NCBI GenBank assembly: GCA_963718635.1
Contig: OY970367.1
Location: 5,022,001 to 5,086,000, forward strand
DNA: 64,000 bases
Source: JAIOQJ01 sp963718635
GTDB taxonomy: Bacteria > Planctomycetota > Planctomycetia > Gemmatales > Gemmataceae
Direction: 5' to 3'
Shown piece by piece: positions 39,581 through 49,433 of the stretch; positions within the stretch are counted from its first letter, which is position 1; each line of letters begins with the position of its first letter. A program made the position numbers and the translations under genes. The notes beneath the pieces were generated by a model, which worked only from the letters and a program-made list of their open reading frames with translations, had not been told where the DNA came from and made no database searches.

Positions 39581-40020
39581 ACTTTGCATCAGACGGGAAC
39601 GGGCGGCACGGTATCTCTGTATGGCGGGGCGCCCGCGCCGAGCACCCGCGAGGCAGAGCCTCGACGACCCGTTGCACGGCAGAGCCGCGTAACGAGATGA
39701 GTGGGGGTAGCCTCCGCGCCTCGCTTGACGCTCACACGTCGAACGTCTTGATTGACGCTCTGCATCAATAACTCCACATACCAGCTTAGGCGCGCTGAAA
39801 ACGGAAATGCACTTTTGCGCCATGCGAAGTTCAGCTTTGACATCAACACCCGTTTCCGACCATTCGTACCTAACCAAAGCAAACGCCGATTGGATCGAAC
39901 TCTTGGAGCTCGGCGAGCGCGAGGCGGCCATGGTATTCCTCCTCAACCTCAACCGCAAATCTCGCTCGGCTGCTGAACGCTTCGCTGCGCAAAGCCTGCG
40001 CATCGCCGATGACTCCTACC

Positions 40021-40693
40021 TCACTTCCCATTCCGCGCCTTCTTCGGCGCTGGCGAATCCGCAAACAGCGATCGAAGTTCGAGGGAGAAGCCAGGGAGGA
40101 CGTTGCCGCCGTTGAGGTGGTCTTTTTCTGTTAGGACGGTCATTTCATCGGGAGCGGTGTAGACCTCGATCTTTTTCTTTTTGGGGTATACGTACCAGAC
40201 AAGCCGGATGCCGGCGAGGAAATACTCTTTGAGCTTGCAGCTTCATCTCGCCACGTCGATTGCCCCGGCTTATCACTTCAACGGCCAGGTCGGGGACTTC
40301 CTCAATCACCTTCTCAGTGGGATAGGTTCGGCCCGGCCTTTTCTCCCACGAGACAAAGGTGAGGTCGGGAAGTCGAATGAGATGCGATAAGAGCCGAACG
40401 GGTCCATCGGGACCAAGCGTGAAGCCAAGCCCGTGGTCTTCGACATAACCATCAATCTGGCGAATGAGCTTGTTGTTGAGGCGTGATTCGGGCACTCCCA
40501 CGGCTTTCTCCACAAGCGTGCCGTCAACAAGTTCGTATAACCGGTCGCCACTGTCAAGAACCCGGATCAAGTCTCGAGCGGTGGCCTTACCCGGCACCGG
40601 ATCAAAGCAAATGCACTTCGGCGAAATGTTGCCGAGCGATTCAACGATATCGCCAAGATTTTCAAAGCGAGGCCGAGCCGTTGCGGGAAGCAT
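40021..40693 (-). CDS. Uma2 family protein, second copy (one frameshift)
   Basis: About 223 residues when repaired. Motifs: GDRLYELVDGTLVEKAVG, LGPDGPVRLL, IRLPDLTFVSWEKRP, EEVPDLAVEVISRGNRRGEM, then in the other frame KLKEYFLAGIRLVWYVYPKKK and a short VLTEKDHLNGGNVLPGFSL tail, the usual Uma2 end. An extra base at about 40237 (minus-strand CTGCAAGCTC for CTGAAGCTC) causes the switch; without the repair the protein would end at 40145 with nonsense sequence. The ATG at 40693 follows AGGAG. Confidence 0.82.
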
Positions 40694-40906
40694 CAGACGT
40701 TTCTCCTTCTTATGCTTGTGCCACTTTATCATTCATGCGCTGGGCTTGCAACTCGAGCAGTTCAACACAGTCCGGGGTGCTGTCGTGGCAACGAGATTGA
40801 AGGGTGACGAGTGAGCCAACATCGCGAGACTTGAACAAACGGTCGTCAAGGCGGCATTGGCCGAGTAGAATGTCTCTGAGGTACCTAATTGTAAAAGGAG
40901 TTGGAA

Positions 40907-41143
40907 ATGTCGGAATTAGTGCTTACCAATGTAGGTGAGACGATTCTCAACGATCTGCAAAAGGGCGCTATCCGACATGAACGCCTGCCGGCCGAAGAAG
41001 CCAGAGCGATTGTAGCGGACACGCTGCACGTTCAGCGTTCAGATCTTTGGGCGCCCGTTGACGCCATCTTCGAGCGACTGGCCCAATCAGGCCGAACTTT
41101 CAGCAATAGTGCTGATCTACTGCGAGAGGACCGTGATCGTTGA
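40907..41143 (+). CDS. Putative antitoxin of a VapBC-like pair
   Basis: A 78-residue acidic protein starting at an ATG 6 bases after AAGGAG. It reads SELVLTNVGETILNDLQKGA...EEARAIVADTLHVQRSDLWAPVDAIFERLAQSGRTFSNSADLLREDRDR. I do not recognise a named antitoxin fold, but its size, its charge pattern and its overlap with the PIN-domain gene (toxin TTG at 41140 overlaps the stop) make it the likely cognate antitoxin. Confidence 0.65.
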   Translation: MSELVLTNVGETILNDLQKGAIRHERLPAEEARAIVADTLHVQRSDLWAPVDAIFERLAQSGRTFSNSADLLREDRDR

Positions 41144-41567
41144 AGGCGATCATCATTGATGCTAGCGTCGGGGCAAAGTGGTTCGTACCAGAGGTACATT
41201 CCGCTGAGGCGCCGCGTGGCGTAAAGTGCCGGGCACGCTGTGCGTACCCGCCTTTTTTTTCGACTTAGAAATAGCCAGCATCCTCTGGAAGAAAGTACGA
41301 CGAGCAGAAATTAGCCGAGCCGACGCCGAGCAGGTTCTCGACCTACTTCCTGCGCTGCCAGTCACGCGGTGTCCGGACTCCCCACTGCTGGTTCCGGCTT
41401 TCGATTTGGCAGAGCGCACTCAACGAACGGTTTACGATTGCCTCTACCTATCGTTAGCAGTCGAACTTGGCGGACGAATGGTTACCGCGGACCAGCGTCT
41501 CTTCAACAGTTTGATGGGAACGCCATTGTCCCCTTATATATGTTGGGTCGAAAATTTGGCCAGCTAA
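41140..41567 (+). CDS. PIN-domain toxin, VapC-like (one frameshift)
   Basis: About 142 residues when repaired. The N-terminus KAIIIDASVGAKWFVPE carries the first PIN acidic residue (IDAS). FFFDLEIASILWKKVRR supplies the central Glu, and YDCLYLSLAVELGGRMVTADQRLF supplies the later Asp residues, giving the expected PIN nuclease site. One C is missing near 41229-41230; restored, the two frames join as VKCPGTLCVPAFFFDLE, with spacing right for the family. VapC toxins cleave RNA. The TTG start at 41140 overlaps the antitoxin stop. Confidence 0.8.
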
Positions 41568-41618
41568 TCAGCAGTCGGGTCTTCCGATGATTTTTTCGTT
41601 CCCATTAAGCCACGCCAG

Positions 41619-43184
41619 TCACACCCCTACACACTTGCCGTGTGCAATCCGAAATTCAGTCCACACAAGACGATAAAATGGTCGGAAGTTATAGCCGCCA
41701 AGTTTAATAGCTCGGCGGTGTTTGCGCCAGACGGCGATGATAGCCGCCAGCATGAGGGTTTTCCAAACGGTGGATGTGATCAATTTGTGCCCTTTGGAGC
41801 GCTGACGATTCAGCAGGTGCAACCTTTCGATATGGAATTGGAGATGCCTTTGTTCATCGCGAAGCAGTTGGGTGCAGATGGCACGAAGCAAAGGACACGA
41901 AGTGGCGGCACGGATGGCGCGATAATAGATCTTACCTATCAGCTCGGCCGTGAGCAGGACGGTAATGAGTGTCTCCAAGCCCATTAAACGGCGCAGGCGC
42001 CTGAACAAAAAGTCGGTCCAGGAATGTTGAATGCAGCCAGCCCCTGTCGCGTCGAGATAACGTTTGAGGATGGCGGCATGTCGGCCTTCCTCCGCACAGA
42101 ATAAGCGCATCGCTTCCGCGTATTGAGGATCGCCCACCCGCTCGGCATAAGCCCCGGCCAGGGCTAAGCCGTTCTTTCCATCGGAGCTTTCGCCCAACTG
42201 GAAATCTTGCAGCGATGGGATCAACACTTCGCGTTCTTTCGTCGAAAGTGTAATGGCCAAATTCCAAGGCAGCGGCAGGCCACGATCGCGGTTGCGCACG
42301 AAGTGCGAGGCCCAACGACTCGAATGGCGCTGCTCCGGGCTCTCCGTTTGCAGGGCCTTCAACCATTGATGAACTTCGTCAATGGTCTCGTTCAACGTGG
42401 AGGTGCCGGCAGTCAGGCCGACGCGTTCGATGCCGTCAAACCATTCCGGCAGTAGGTCGTGGGAATCGCGAACAGCGAAAGTTCTCATCCCCCGAAGTTG
42501 GCAGAGTTCGACGAGTTCGCGCGTGTTGTTTGAATGCCTTCCGCCGACAACCACCATCGTCTGCACTTGAGGGAGAAGCGCTTCGACCGCCTTCTGGCGG
42601 TTACGCGTCGGCTGACAAGTCGTGTCCACAAACTCGATGCGCGCTTGCGGGTTTGCTGCCGCGATGGCAAGGTGCATAGCGGTCACCATCCGCGGCGAGA
42701 TGGTTGTCTGGCTGACGATGCCCAAGCGTTCGGCCGCATAAGTTCGTACATCGGCCGGCTTCTCGACGATATGCGCCTGCTGCAAGTCTTCAACGATGCC
42801 GCGAACTTCGACATGGCCGGGCCGGCCGATGACGACGATCAAGTTTCCCTCAGCCTCCATCCGCTTCGCCGTGTGATGCACTCGGCGCACAAGCGGGCAG
42901 GTCGTGTCGATCAAGTTTTTACCCGCCTTCTCAAGGCGAACGCGCTCCCGGTCGCTGATGCCATGTGCGCTGATGAGCATGTTGGCCGTTTTCGGCAGTC
43001 GTTGGCGATCGTTTTCGGAAGTCATCTGAAAGCCGCGAGCGCTGAGCCGTGCCAGCACGACTTCGTTGTGTACGAGTTGGCCATGAATCGCCACAGCGCC
43101 CGGCTCTTCGATCGCATCCATAATCGCAAGCGCGTCGCGAACACCAAAGCACATCCCCATTTCCTCGGCGAGAATCACGTTCAT
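41619..43184 (-). CDS. ispH: 4-hydroxy-3-methylbut-2-enyl diphosphate reductase (IspH) fused to a ferritin-like diiron domain
   Basis: A single uninterrupted 521-residue frame. Residues 1-275 are IspH, the last step of the MEP isoprenoid pathway: cluster cysteines C12 (MCFGV), C96 (DTTCP) and C190, with VHN (H39), ISAHG (H74), GHVEV (H124), SQTT and VVVGGRHSNNT. Residues about 305-460 form a helical region with two ExxH motifs, EEGRH (E366, H369) and DEQRH (E444, H447), and E414 in a third helix, which is the ligand pattern of ferritin-like diiron proteins. IspH alone normally ends near residue 280-320. The start at 43184 begins the conserved domain, with AAGGAG upstream. The fusion's role is unknown. 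Confidence 0.88.
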   Translation of the reverse strand: MNVILAEEMGMCFGVRDALAIMDAIEEPGAVAIHGQLVHNEVVLARLSARGFQMTSENDRQRLPKTANMLISAHGISDRERVRLEKAGKNLIDTTCPLVRRVHHTAKRMEAEGNLIVVIGRPGHVEVRGIVEDLQQAHIVEKPADVRTYAAERLGIVSQTTISPRMVTAMHLAIAAANPQARIEFVDTTCQPTRNRQKAVEALLPQVQTMVVVGGRHSNNTRELVELCQLRGMRTFAVRDSHDLLPEWFDGIERVGLTAGTSTLNETIDEVHQWLKALQTESPEQRHSSRWASHFVRNRDRGLPLPWNLAITLSTKEREVLIPSLQDFQLGESSDGKNGLALAGAYAERVGDPQYAEAMRLFCAEEGRHAAILKRYLDATGAGCIQHSWTDFLFRRLRRLMGLETLITVLLTAELIGKIYYRAIRAATSCPLLRAICTQLLRDEQRHLQFHIERLHLLNRQRSKGHKLITSTVWKTLMLAAIIAVWRKHRRAIKLGGYNFRPFYRLVWTEFRIAHGKCVGV

Positions 43185-43780
43185 CTATTTCTCCTTGAGT
43201 TACAAATAACTTGGTAATGCAAAGCAAGCGTAGTCAAAGCGGGCGTTTGATTCTTTTTCCCATTACTGCATTCTAATAAACGCCGTAGGGGTGTTCTGGA
43301 GGGGACGGGTTCCCGGCTTCACCGTTACACAGAAGTTACGTAGTTTTTAAATTCGAGCCTGAAAGGCTCGTTCTGTCAGCCCAGGTCGTAGTCCCTGAAA
43401 GGGACGAAGGCCTGGGTATGCAACGACCCCCGCGCCTCGGCCCTGTAAGGGCCGTTCCGGCTGAATTACTTCCGATCGCATTGTCCAATGCCATTGATTA
43501 TCCGGTATTCTGAGTGGACAAATTTTGTTTCACCGAGCGGTTGCCAATGAACGGCCCTTACAGGGCCGAGGGGTCAGGGTTCCCGATGAACCCCAGGCCT
43601 CCGACCCGGCAAGCCGGGTCTCCGGCCTGGGCTGGTAGAATGAGCCTTTCAGGCTCAGAGTGCTCGGCGAATCAAGTTGTGTGTGACGAAAAAGCCTCAC
43701 GCCGTGTCCATTCGCGCCCAGTATCCTCCCTCTTATGCGGCAGAGCCGCGACCGTTAAGAAGCGATGGCAAACGTTATTT
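43185..43780. repeat. Compound inverted repeat region (GAGCCTGAAAGGCTC type)
   Basis: About 600 bases between two minus-strand genes. Stem units include GAGCCTGAAAGGCTC (about 43355), GTCCCTGAAAGGGAC (about 43390), GGCCCTGTAAGGGCC (about 43439) and, in mirror order on the right, GGCCCTTACAGGGCC, AGACCCGG-type and GAGCCTTTCAGGCTC. The whole span 43354-43660 thus mirrors itself. An ORF at 43514-44065 crosses it but is a shadow. Confidence 0.75.
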
Positions 43781-44164
43781 TTACGCTGGCGACCAGCCTT
43801 CTTGAGGCGAGGGCGCTGGTTGCTCGGTCTCGTCGGGGAGCGCATCGTTGATGACGTGTTCCAGAATGGTCAAGTATTCGCGGAAGCGTGCTTTTCCTTG
43901 CGCGGTGATGCGACAAAGCGTCTGCGGGCGTTTGCCTTTGAAACCTTTCCAGATTTCGACCAGGCCCGCTTCTTCGAGAATCTGCACGTGCCGGCTCAGG
44001 TTGCCGTCGGTCAAGGCACAGAGATCCTTCAAGTCGTTGAAGAGCAATCCAGCCGGGTGGGTTAGCAAGCCCGTAAGAATTCCCAGCCGAGCTTTCTCGT
44101 GGATGACTCGGTCGAGACCGTCGTAGGAATAACGGCCGGCATCAGCTTTCGGTTCCGATGGCAT
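43781..44164 (-). CDS. Winged-helix transcriptional regulator (MarR/ArsR-like)
   Basis: A 127-residue DNA-binding protein: VIHEKARLGILTGLLTHPAGLLFNDLKDLCALTDGNLSRHVQILEEAGLVEI, then KGKRPQTLCRITAQGKARFREYL, a standard winged helix-turn-helix with a wing. The tail is Pro/Glu-rich. Its start overlaps the end of the upstream membrane-protein gene by about 20 bases, so the two are an operon. Such regulator/membrane-protein pairs are common; the regulator probably controls its own operon. Confidence 0.85.
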   Translation of the reverse strand: MPSEPKADAGRYSYDGLDRVIHEKARLGILTGLLTHPAGLLFNDLKDLCALTDGNLSRHVQILEEAGLVEIWKGFKGKRPQTLCRITAQGKARFREYLTILEHVINDALPDETEQPAPSPQEGWSPA

Positions 44165-44765
44165 CGCGGCGCTCCAGAGTCCAATAGAGGATGGCGGCAG
44201 ACAACAACTGGCCGACACCAAAAGGGATGCCCATCGCCAGCGGCGCTAGCGCATCGCCATCGCGAAAAAAAGCGAAATGCAACGAGCCGGCGAGCATGTA
44301 AAAGCCCGCGATGGCATAAGCAGAACGCGGTAGCACCCGGCACGAAGCAAACACGCCCTGGGCAAAGAAAAGCTGCCAAAGGCCTGGCAGCATCCAGGCC
44401 GCTTCGGGCGAATATCGGACGACGGCGCCGGTAACCACTGCTCCGCTTGCCAGGGCAGGCGTCAGTTGGCGGAAGGCAATCCACGTCAGCAAGCGCGTGC
44501 GCGAAGGTTGCGCCAGACAATCGCGCAGGCCCATGGTCAGCCCGGCTATTAGTACGCTGCCCAAGGCGACGCACGACCAAAGGAGTACATAGCCGCGCAC
44601 CTCACTAAGCGGGCTCGCAATCAAAAGCGGCTGCAGCCAAGCGGCAATAAAAGCCAACAAACCCGAGAAGGCGACCGGCAGCGCTCGATAGCCGCGAAAC
44701 AGCTCCGACTCGGCCATCCGATGCCGAATCTCCGCAATCTGATTGAGAGCCTCGCGCAATTCCAT
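44142..44765 (-). CDS. Membrane protein co-transcribed with the winged-helix regulator
   Basis: About 207 residues with six hydrophobic helices (LPVAFSGLLAFIAAWLQPLL, YVLLWSCVALGSVLIAGL, AYAIAGFYMLAGSLHF, GVGQLLSAAILYW among them) after a helical ELREALNQIAEIRHRMAESELF. A GCGGAG site 7 bases before the ATG at 44765 favours this start over one at 44783. Its end overlaps the regulator gene. No transport motif is visible; it may be the signal partner of the regulator. Confidence 0.72.
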   Translation of the reverse strand: MELREALNQIAEIRHRMAESELFRGYRALPVAFSGLLAFIAAWLQPLLIASPLSEVRGYVLLWSCVALGSVLIAGLTMGLRDCLAQPSRTRLLTWIAFRQLTPALASGAVVTGAVVRYSPEAAWMLPGLWQLFFAQGVFASCRVLPRSAYAIAGFYMLAGSLHFAFFRDGDALAPLAMGIPFGVGQLLSAAILYWTLERRDAIGTES

Positions 44766-44948
44766 TCCACGCTCCGCTTCCATGTTGCTTTGTATTGCAA
44801 AGTATACAGGTAGTTATCGGCCTGTCAAGCGCGAAACATGAGATTCTCGTCGCTTCACTGTACAATCTGCGTCAAGGTTTAAAAGTCTTACGCCATTCTC
44901 TGCCATAGAATAGCGATTCTTAACTGTGATTCTGCGGAAGGGCCGTCT

Positions 44949-45584
44949 ATGTCCATTGCCGATCTGCGTCAGGAATATACGCAAGGGGGTCTGCTGGAAA
45001 GCCAGGCGGATGCCGACCCCTTTCGACAGTTCCATCTCTGGATGGAGCAGGCGATTCATTCGGGCATTCATGAGCCCAACGCGATGACGTTAGCGACAAC
45101 GACTGCGGCAGGTCAACCCTCAGCGCGCATCGTTCTGTTGAAAGGTTTCGACGAACGCGGCTTTACCTTCTTCTCGAATTTTGAAAGCCGCAAAGGGCGG
45201 GAACTTGCCGAAAACCCGCAAGCGGCTCTCGTTCTGTTTTGGGCGGAGCTCGAACGCCAGGTCCGCATCGAAGGTATTGTCGAACGGGTCAGCGATGCCA
45301 AGTCGGACGAATACCATGCAAGCCGACCGCGCGGCAGCCAGCTTGGCGCGTGGACTTCGTCGCAGAGCGAGATCATTGCAGGGCGAGAAGTCCTTGAACA
45401 ACAGCTGCGCGATTTTACTACTCGCTATGAGGGGGTTGCCGTGCCGCGTCCGCCGCATTGGGGCGGCTATCGCTTGCTGCCAAGCGCCATTGAATTCTGG
45501 CAAGGCCGACCCAACCGGTTGCATGACCGGCTTCGCTATCGCCGGGCTCAGTCGGCCTGGTTGATGGAACGGCTTTCGCCCTAA
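44949..45584 (+). CDS. pdxH: Pyridoxamine 5'-phosphate oxidase
   Basis: A 211-residue FMN-dependent oxidase converting pyridoxine/pyridoxamine 5'-phosphate to pyridoxal phosphate. Motifs: DPFRQFHLWMEQAI, EPNAMTLATTTAAGQPSARIVLLKG, GFTFFSNFESRKGREL, EYHASRPRGSQLGAWTS and the C-terminal signature PHWGGYRLLPSAIEFWQGRPNRLHDR. Length is standard. Stands alone on the plus strand. Confidence 0.96.
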   Translation: MSIADLRQEYTQGGLLESQADADPFRQFHLWMEQAIHSGIHEPNAMTLATTTAAGQPSARIVLLKGFDERGFTFFSNFESRKGRELAENPQAALVLFWAELERQVRIEGIVERVSDAKSDEYHASRPRGSQLGAWTSSQSEIIAGREVLEQQLRDFTTRYEGVAVPRPPHWGGYRLLPSAIEFWQGRPNRLHDRLRYRRAQSAWLMERLSP

Positions 45585-45800
45585 GAAGTGCTCGAATGAC
45601 AAAGCGCACTCAATCTCTTAAGGCAAGTTGGCAGAACAATAGCCGTGATGAATACCGACGCATGGCGCCGAAGACAAAAAATTTGTTTATAAAGGCATCC
45701 CTTCTACGATGTCTGGTCGTAGCTGATTCTTGTCTCAAAAATTGTAATTGATATTTTGAAACCAACTGGTCAACGGGCACTTTGTCGGGAAACTCAACCA

Positions 45801-48800
45801 ATGTTCAAGAAATTTCTGTCCACGCTTCTTTTGCTTCAGTTCTCCAATGCCGCGCTTCCGGGGGCAGAACCGGCTGGTTACAAACCCATCGACCCGGCAA
45901 CGGTTGCGGCTTATGAGAAATTCGGCGCAACTTATGGATGTTTCGACATATTCCGATTAGAGTCGGCGGGTTTCATGGTTCTCAAGCCGGCGCCGTTCGG
46001 TCGGCTTCCCGGATTTCATTTCAAGCCAGACACACTGAAAAAGCTGCCAAAGCAGTTGCCGGCGGTTGATGTGCCTTTTGGTCTCGATTTGAGTTACAGC
46101 AAGATAACGCACGATGATTTAGCAGCACTCGAAAATCTAAACAACCTCACGATGTTGAATCTCATGGCGACTAAAGTCACCGATCCGGGATTTAAGCATC
46201 TCGCCGGTCTCAAAAATATCGAGCTCATCAATCTCTTTGGCGTGAAGGTGGGTGACGATGGGCTCGCAAATCTGAAGGATTTCAAAAAACTTCGCATTCT
46301 TTGCTTGCACGCTACGCTGGCGGCCGATCAAACTCTGAAAGAATTGGAAGGCCTTGAAAATCTGCGGGAACTCGACCTTAGAAGCACCAAGGTGACCGAC
46401 GCGGGAATGAAATACCTCAAGAGTTTCTCGGAGTTGAAAGCGCTCGACTTGAACTATACTCGGATCAGTAATGCGGGGCTTAAGCAACTTGCGGGATTGC
46501 AGAAACTTGAAACGCTTCGGCTTTGGAAGACTTCAGTGACTGATGTATGGTTTAAGGAGCTCAAAGGTTTCACGCAACTTCACACGCTGAGCCTAAGCTA
46601 CACGGCCATCACCGATGCGGGGGTCAAGGACCTTGCCGATGTAAGTAAGCTTACCGCGCTCGATCTCAACGAAACGGCCATCACCGGCGCGGGTTTAAAA
46701 GACCTCAAGGGGCTAAGGCAACTGCACATAAACAAGACACGGGCCGGAGATGATGCACTGGAAGAAATTGCAACTCTGCAAAATCTGCAATGGCTCAGCC
46801 TGGAAGGCACCAAGATTACGGATGCCGGGGTTAAGGGCCTGAAAACTCTTCCGCTCTTATCTTCACTCGATATTTCCAACACGATTGTTAGCGACGACGG
46901 CCTGAAAGAACTATCTGAATCAAAGCGCTTGAGCCGGATTTATATAAGTGGCTCGAAAATCACAGCCGCAGGCGTTGCCCAAATGAAGGCCGCAATCCCG
47001 AACTGTTTGATCATCGGTGAAGTCGCTGTTGCTCCGAAAAACGAGGCGCCTAAGGCTCGCGCGAAAGGCGATCCGATCGCTCCGAAAAAGGAGACGCCGA
47101 CGGTGCAGGCCAAAGTTGAACCAGTGACTCCGAATAAGGCGCCGTCTCCTGTAAAACCGACGACGAACGATCCCGCAATAAAGGCTCAACAGCCGCCCAC
47201 CAAAGCAGCGACGCTCGCCGACGCCAAGGAATTGGTTGCCGCCGTCCAAGCATTGAAAGCAGAAGCCAGCATTCAGCGGGTAGCCCCCGATCTGACGGTG
47301 TTACAGATCAATTTTCGAGACGTGCAAATCCAGTCCGGCGATCTGGAGCGGTTGCGTCCTTTGCTGCAGCAATCGCCTATGCCAGTTGCTCTGTACACGT
47401 CAAGCAAGAAAATAACGGACGATGGGTTGAAGCATTTGCTCGACTTGACCACCTTGACCGCACTGTCCCTTTCAAACGATGCAATTACCGATGCCGGGTT
47501 GGCACATCTCGCCGGATTGACGAATCTTCGAAGCCTCTCCATTTCTTCCAAGGCCATCACGCACAAGGGTTACGCACACCTGGCGCGCATGACGAAAATA
47601 GAAGAACTCAATGTTGGCCCGGGAAGCAATGGCTGCAACGATGAATCGCTTCGGCATATGAAGGGGATGACGAAACTCAAAGAACTTACGATCGGCGGCC
47701 AGCAACTTACAGATGCCGGTATGGTCTACCTGAAGAATCTGACCGACCTGCGCAAGTTGCGAGTGGACGCGCCGAATGTAACCGCGCGGCGCAGCAAGTC
47801 TAGCATCGCTGAAAAAGCTTGAAGAATTAACAATTCTCTCTTGTCCGGGCATCGAAGCCGAGGGGATGGCCGCTATAAAAGGTCTTACAAATCTTCGCAG
47901 TCTCGACTTAATACTTGGCGTCCACGTCAATAATAAAGCAGGCCTCTATCTCAGCGGATTGAGCGGACTGAAAAAACTCTCACTTGGAAACGTTAGTGAA
48001 GATGGACTAAAAGGGGTCAAAGGGCTAACGGGTCTCGAACAACTCGGCCTTAATTACTCGCGCGTCGACGATGCCAACCTGCAATACTTGGCCGGCCTTA
48101 CCGGGCTGCTATCTCTGGATCTATCGCACACGGCCATCACGGACGCAGGCTTAAAGCATATCGGCCGTTTGGCGAATTTGCGGAAACTAAATATTTCCAA
48201 CAACGACATCACCGACAAAGGGCTTGCCCAGTTGGCAGGCCTGACGAAACTTCAGGAACTTTCAGCAAGCGACTGTAAGATTGCCGGCGCGAGCATTAAA
48301 CAACTTACTCGTTTGGCAGCATTGACGGAACTCGAACTCAACGGCAATCCAGTCGTCGATGCGAACGTGCCGTTGCTCAAAGACCTCGCCAAACTTCAAC
48401 AAATCAACCTAACCGGCACTCAAGTTTCCGATGGGGTGGCGCTCGAACTCAAAAAGAGTCGGCCAAAACTTTCGGTGCGAGCCGGAGCCGGCAATGAAGT
48501 AAGCATCGATAAGAAGGAGCCGGTAGGCCTGAAAATTGTGCAGGAAGACATTTCGAAGATGGCGCCCGATTTCTCACTTACTGCGGAAAAGTACAACAGC
48601 GATTGGAAAGAAAATCCGGCCGAAGCAAAGCTCAAATATGAAAACAAGATTATTGAACTGACAGGCGACGTGAACAGTGTCGTGCGCGGATCGGCCAGCA
48701 GCGGCAATTTCATCAATCTAAATGCAGCCAAGGAAATACTTGGGGTTACATGTTATACCGTCGACGATGAGCCCTGGGCCAAGGTTGCGGAAGGGCAAAC

Positions 48801-49200
48801 GGTGAAATTAAAGGGTAAATCGCCCGTCGGCGCCGGCGGTCCTGCATTGGCATACAGCGTTATCGTCGATGCAGGCAAATTCAAGGTCATCACCATTTCC
48901 GCAGCCAACTTGGCTAAAGAATATGTTGCGAACGCGGATGCAACCGCCAAAAAGTACAATAAAAAACAATTAATTGTCACGGGAGTCGTCTTAGAGAAGA
49001 AGTTCAACAGCGCAGGGTCGGCTGATATTAAAGTCAAAGGTTTTGGAAATGTGGCGATCAACTTAGGCTTTGCCGCATCCGAAAAGGATTTAACGAACGA
49101 AATCAAAGTTGGGCAGACCATCAAGGTTGTCGGCGAGTTTTGGCGCGACCTCGCGGGCGAAATAGGTATAAGCCGATGCCTGCCGTTCAAGAAACCGTGA
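45801..49200 (+). CDS. Secreted leucine-rich repeat protein with C-terminal OB-fold domains (one frameshift)
   Basis: About 1,132 residues when repaired. Signal peptide FLSTLLLLQFSNAALPGA is followed by two blocks of 24-residue leucine-rich repeats of the type LKxLxxLxxLxLxxTxITDAGLKHLA, separated by a Lys/Pro/Ala linker (about residues 413-470, with repeated TPTVQAKVEP-like units). After the second block come two domains resembling the tRNA_anti-like OB fold (YENKIIELTGDVNSVV..., YNKKQLIVTGVVLEKK). An extra base at about 47784-47790 shifts the frame; dropping it joins NVTA to SLASLKKLEELTILS. The ATG at 45801 is chosen for the signal peptide. Likely periplasmic or surface protein-binding. 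Confidence 0.82.
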
Positions 49201-49272
49201 TTCGCACGTTCGACGGGGAGCGTCGAACCGGAAGCTACTGTTAAAATCACCTCAATCTATATTCTACAACGC

Positions 49273-49359
49273 CGTTAGCCGCGACGCGAAGGCTTTGCGA
49301 GCGGAGCGATTTCTTACCGAAAGCGCTCCGCTCGCAAAGCCTTCGCGTCGCGGCTAACG
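49273..49359. terminator. 36-base perfect-arm hairpin between convergent genes
   Basis: The arm beginning CGTTAGCCGCGACGCGAAGG at 49273-49308 is perfectly complementary to 49324-49359 around a 15-base loop. It lies between the convergent LRR and rlmN genes, so it could terminate both. Just after it, three imperfect 24-base copies of GCGGAGCGTCAAACGAGAAG run from about 49400 to 49465. Confidence 0.75.
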
Positions 49360-49433
49360 ATTACGTCTTGATCGACGCAGAGCGTCATCCTGGGGTTCGA
49401 TGCGGAGCGTCAAACGAGAAGGACGGCGGAGCG

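Larger units (their letters stand above)
38939..40020. other. Palindrome-rich islet without a convincing gene
   Basis: This stretch of about 1.1 kb holds GGGGCAGGCCTCC direct repeats (38950-39000), three copies of a palindromic element, a 40-base perfect palindrome, smaller palindromes near 39256-39310, and GAGGCAGAGCCTC / CGGCAGAGCCG units (39645-39700). ORFs crossing it lack protein character. A frame at 39807-40115 has some ordinary composition but overlaps the repaired end of the Uma2 gene and has no recognisable domain. Confidence 0.65.

Noticed and set aside
39100..39771. A 223-codon plus-strand ORF in the palindromic islet
   Set aside because: It runs through palindromes and repeats, which account for its odd Cys/Arg-rich composition; no start signal or domain.
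39807..40115. Possible small gene with ADWIELLELGEREAAM
   Set aside because: It overlaps the repaired end of the Uma2 gene on the other strand and shows no ribosome site or known domain; kept only as a doubtful possibility.
43514..44065. Plus-strand ORF over the compound repeat and regulator gene
   Set aside because: Half lies in palindromic repeat and the rest is antisense to a clear winged-helix regulator.
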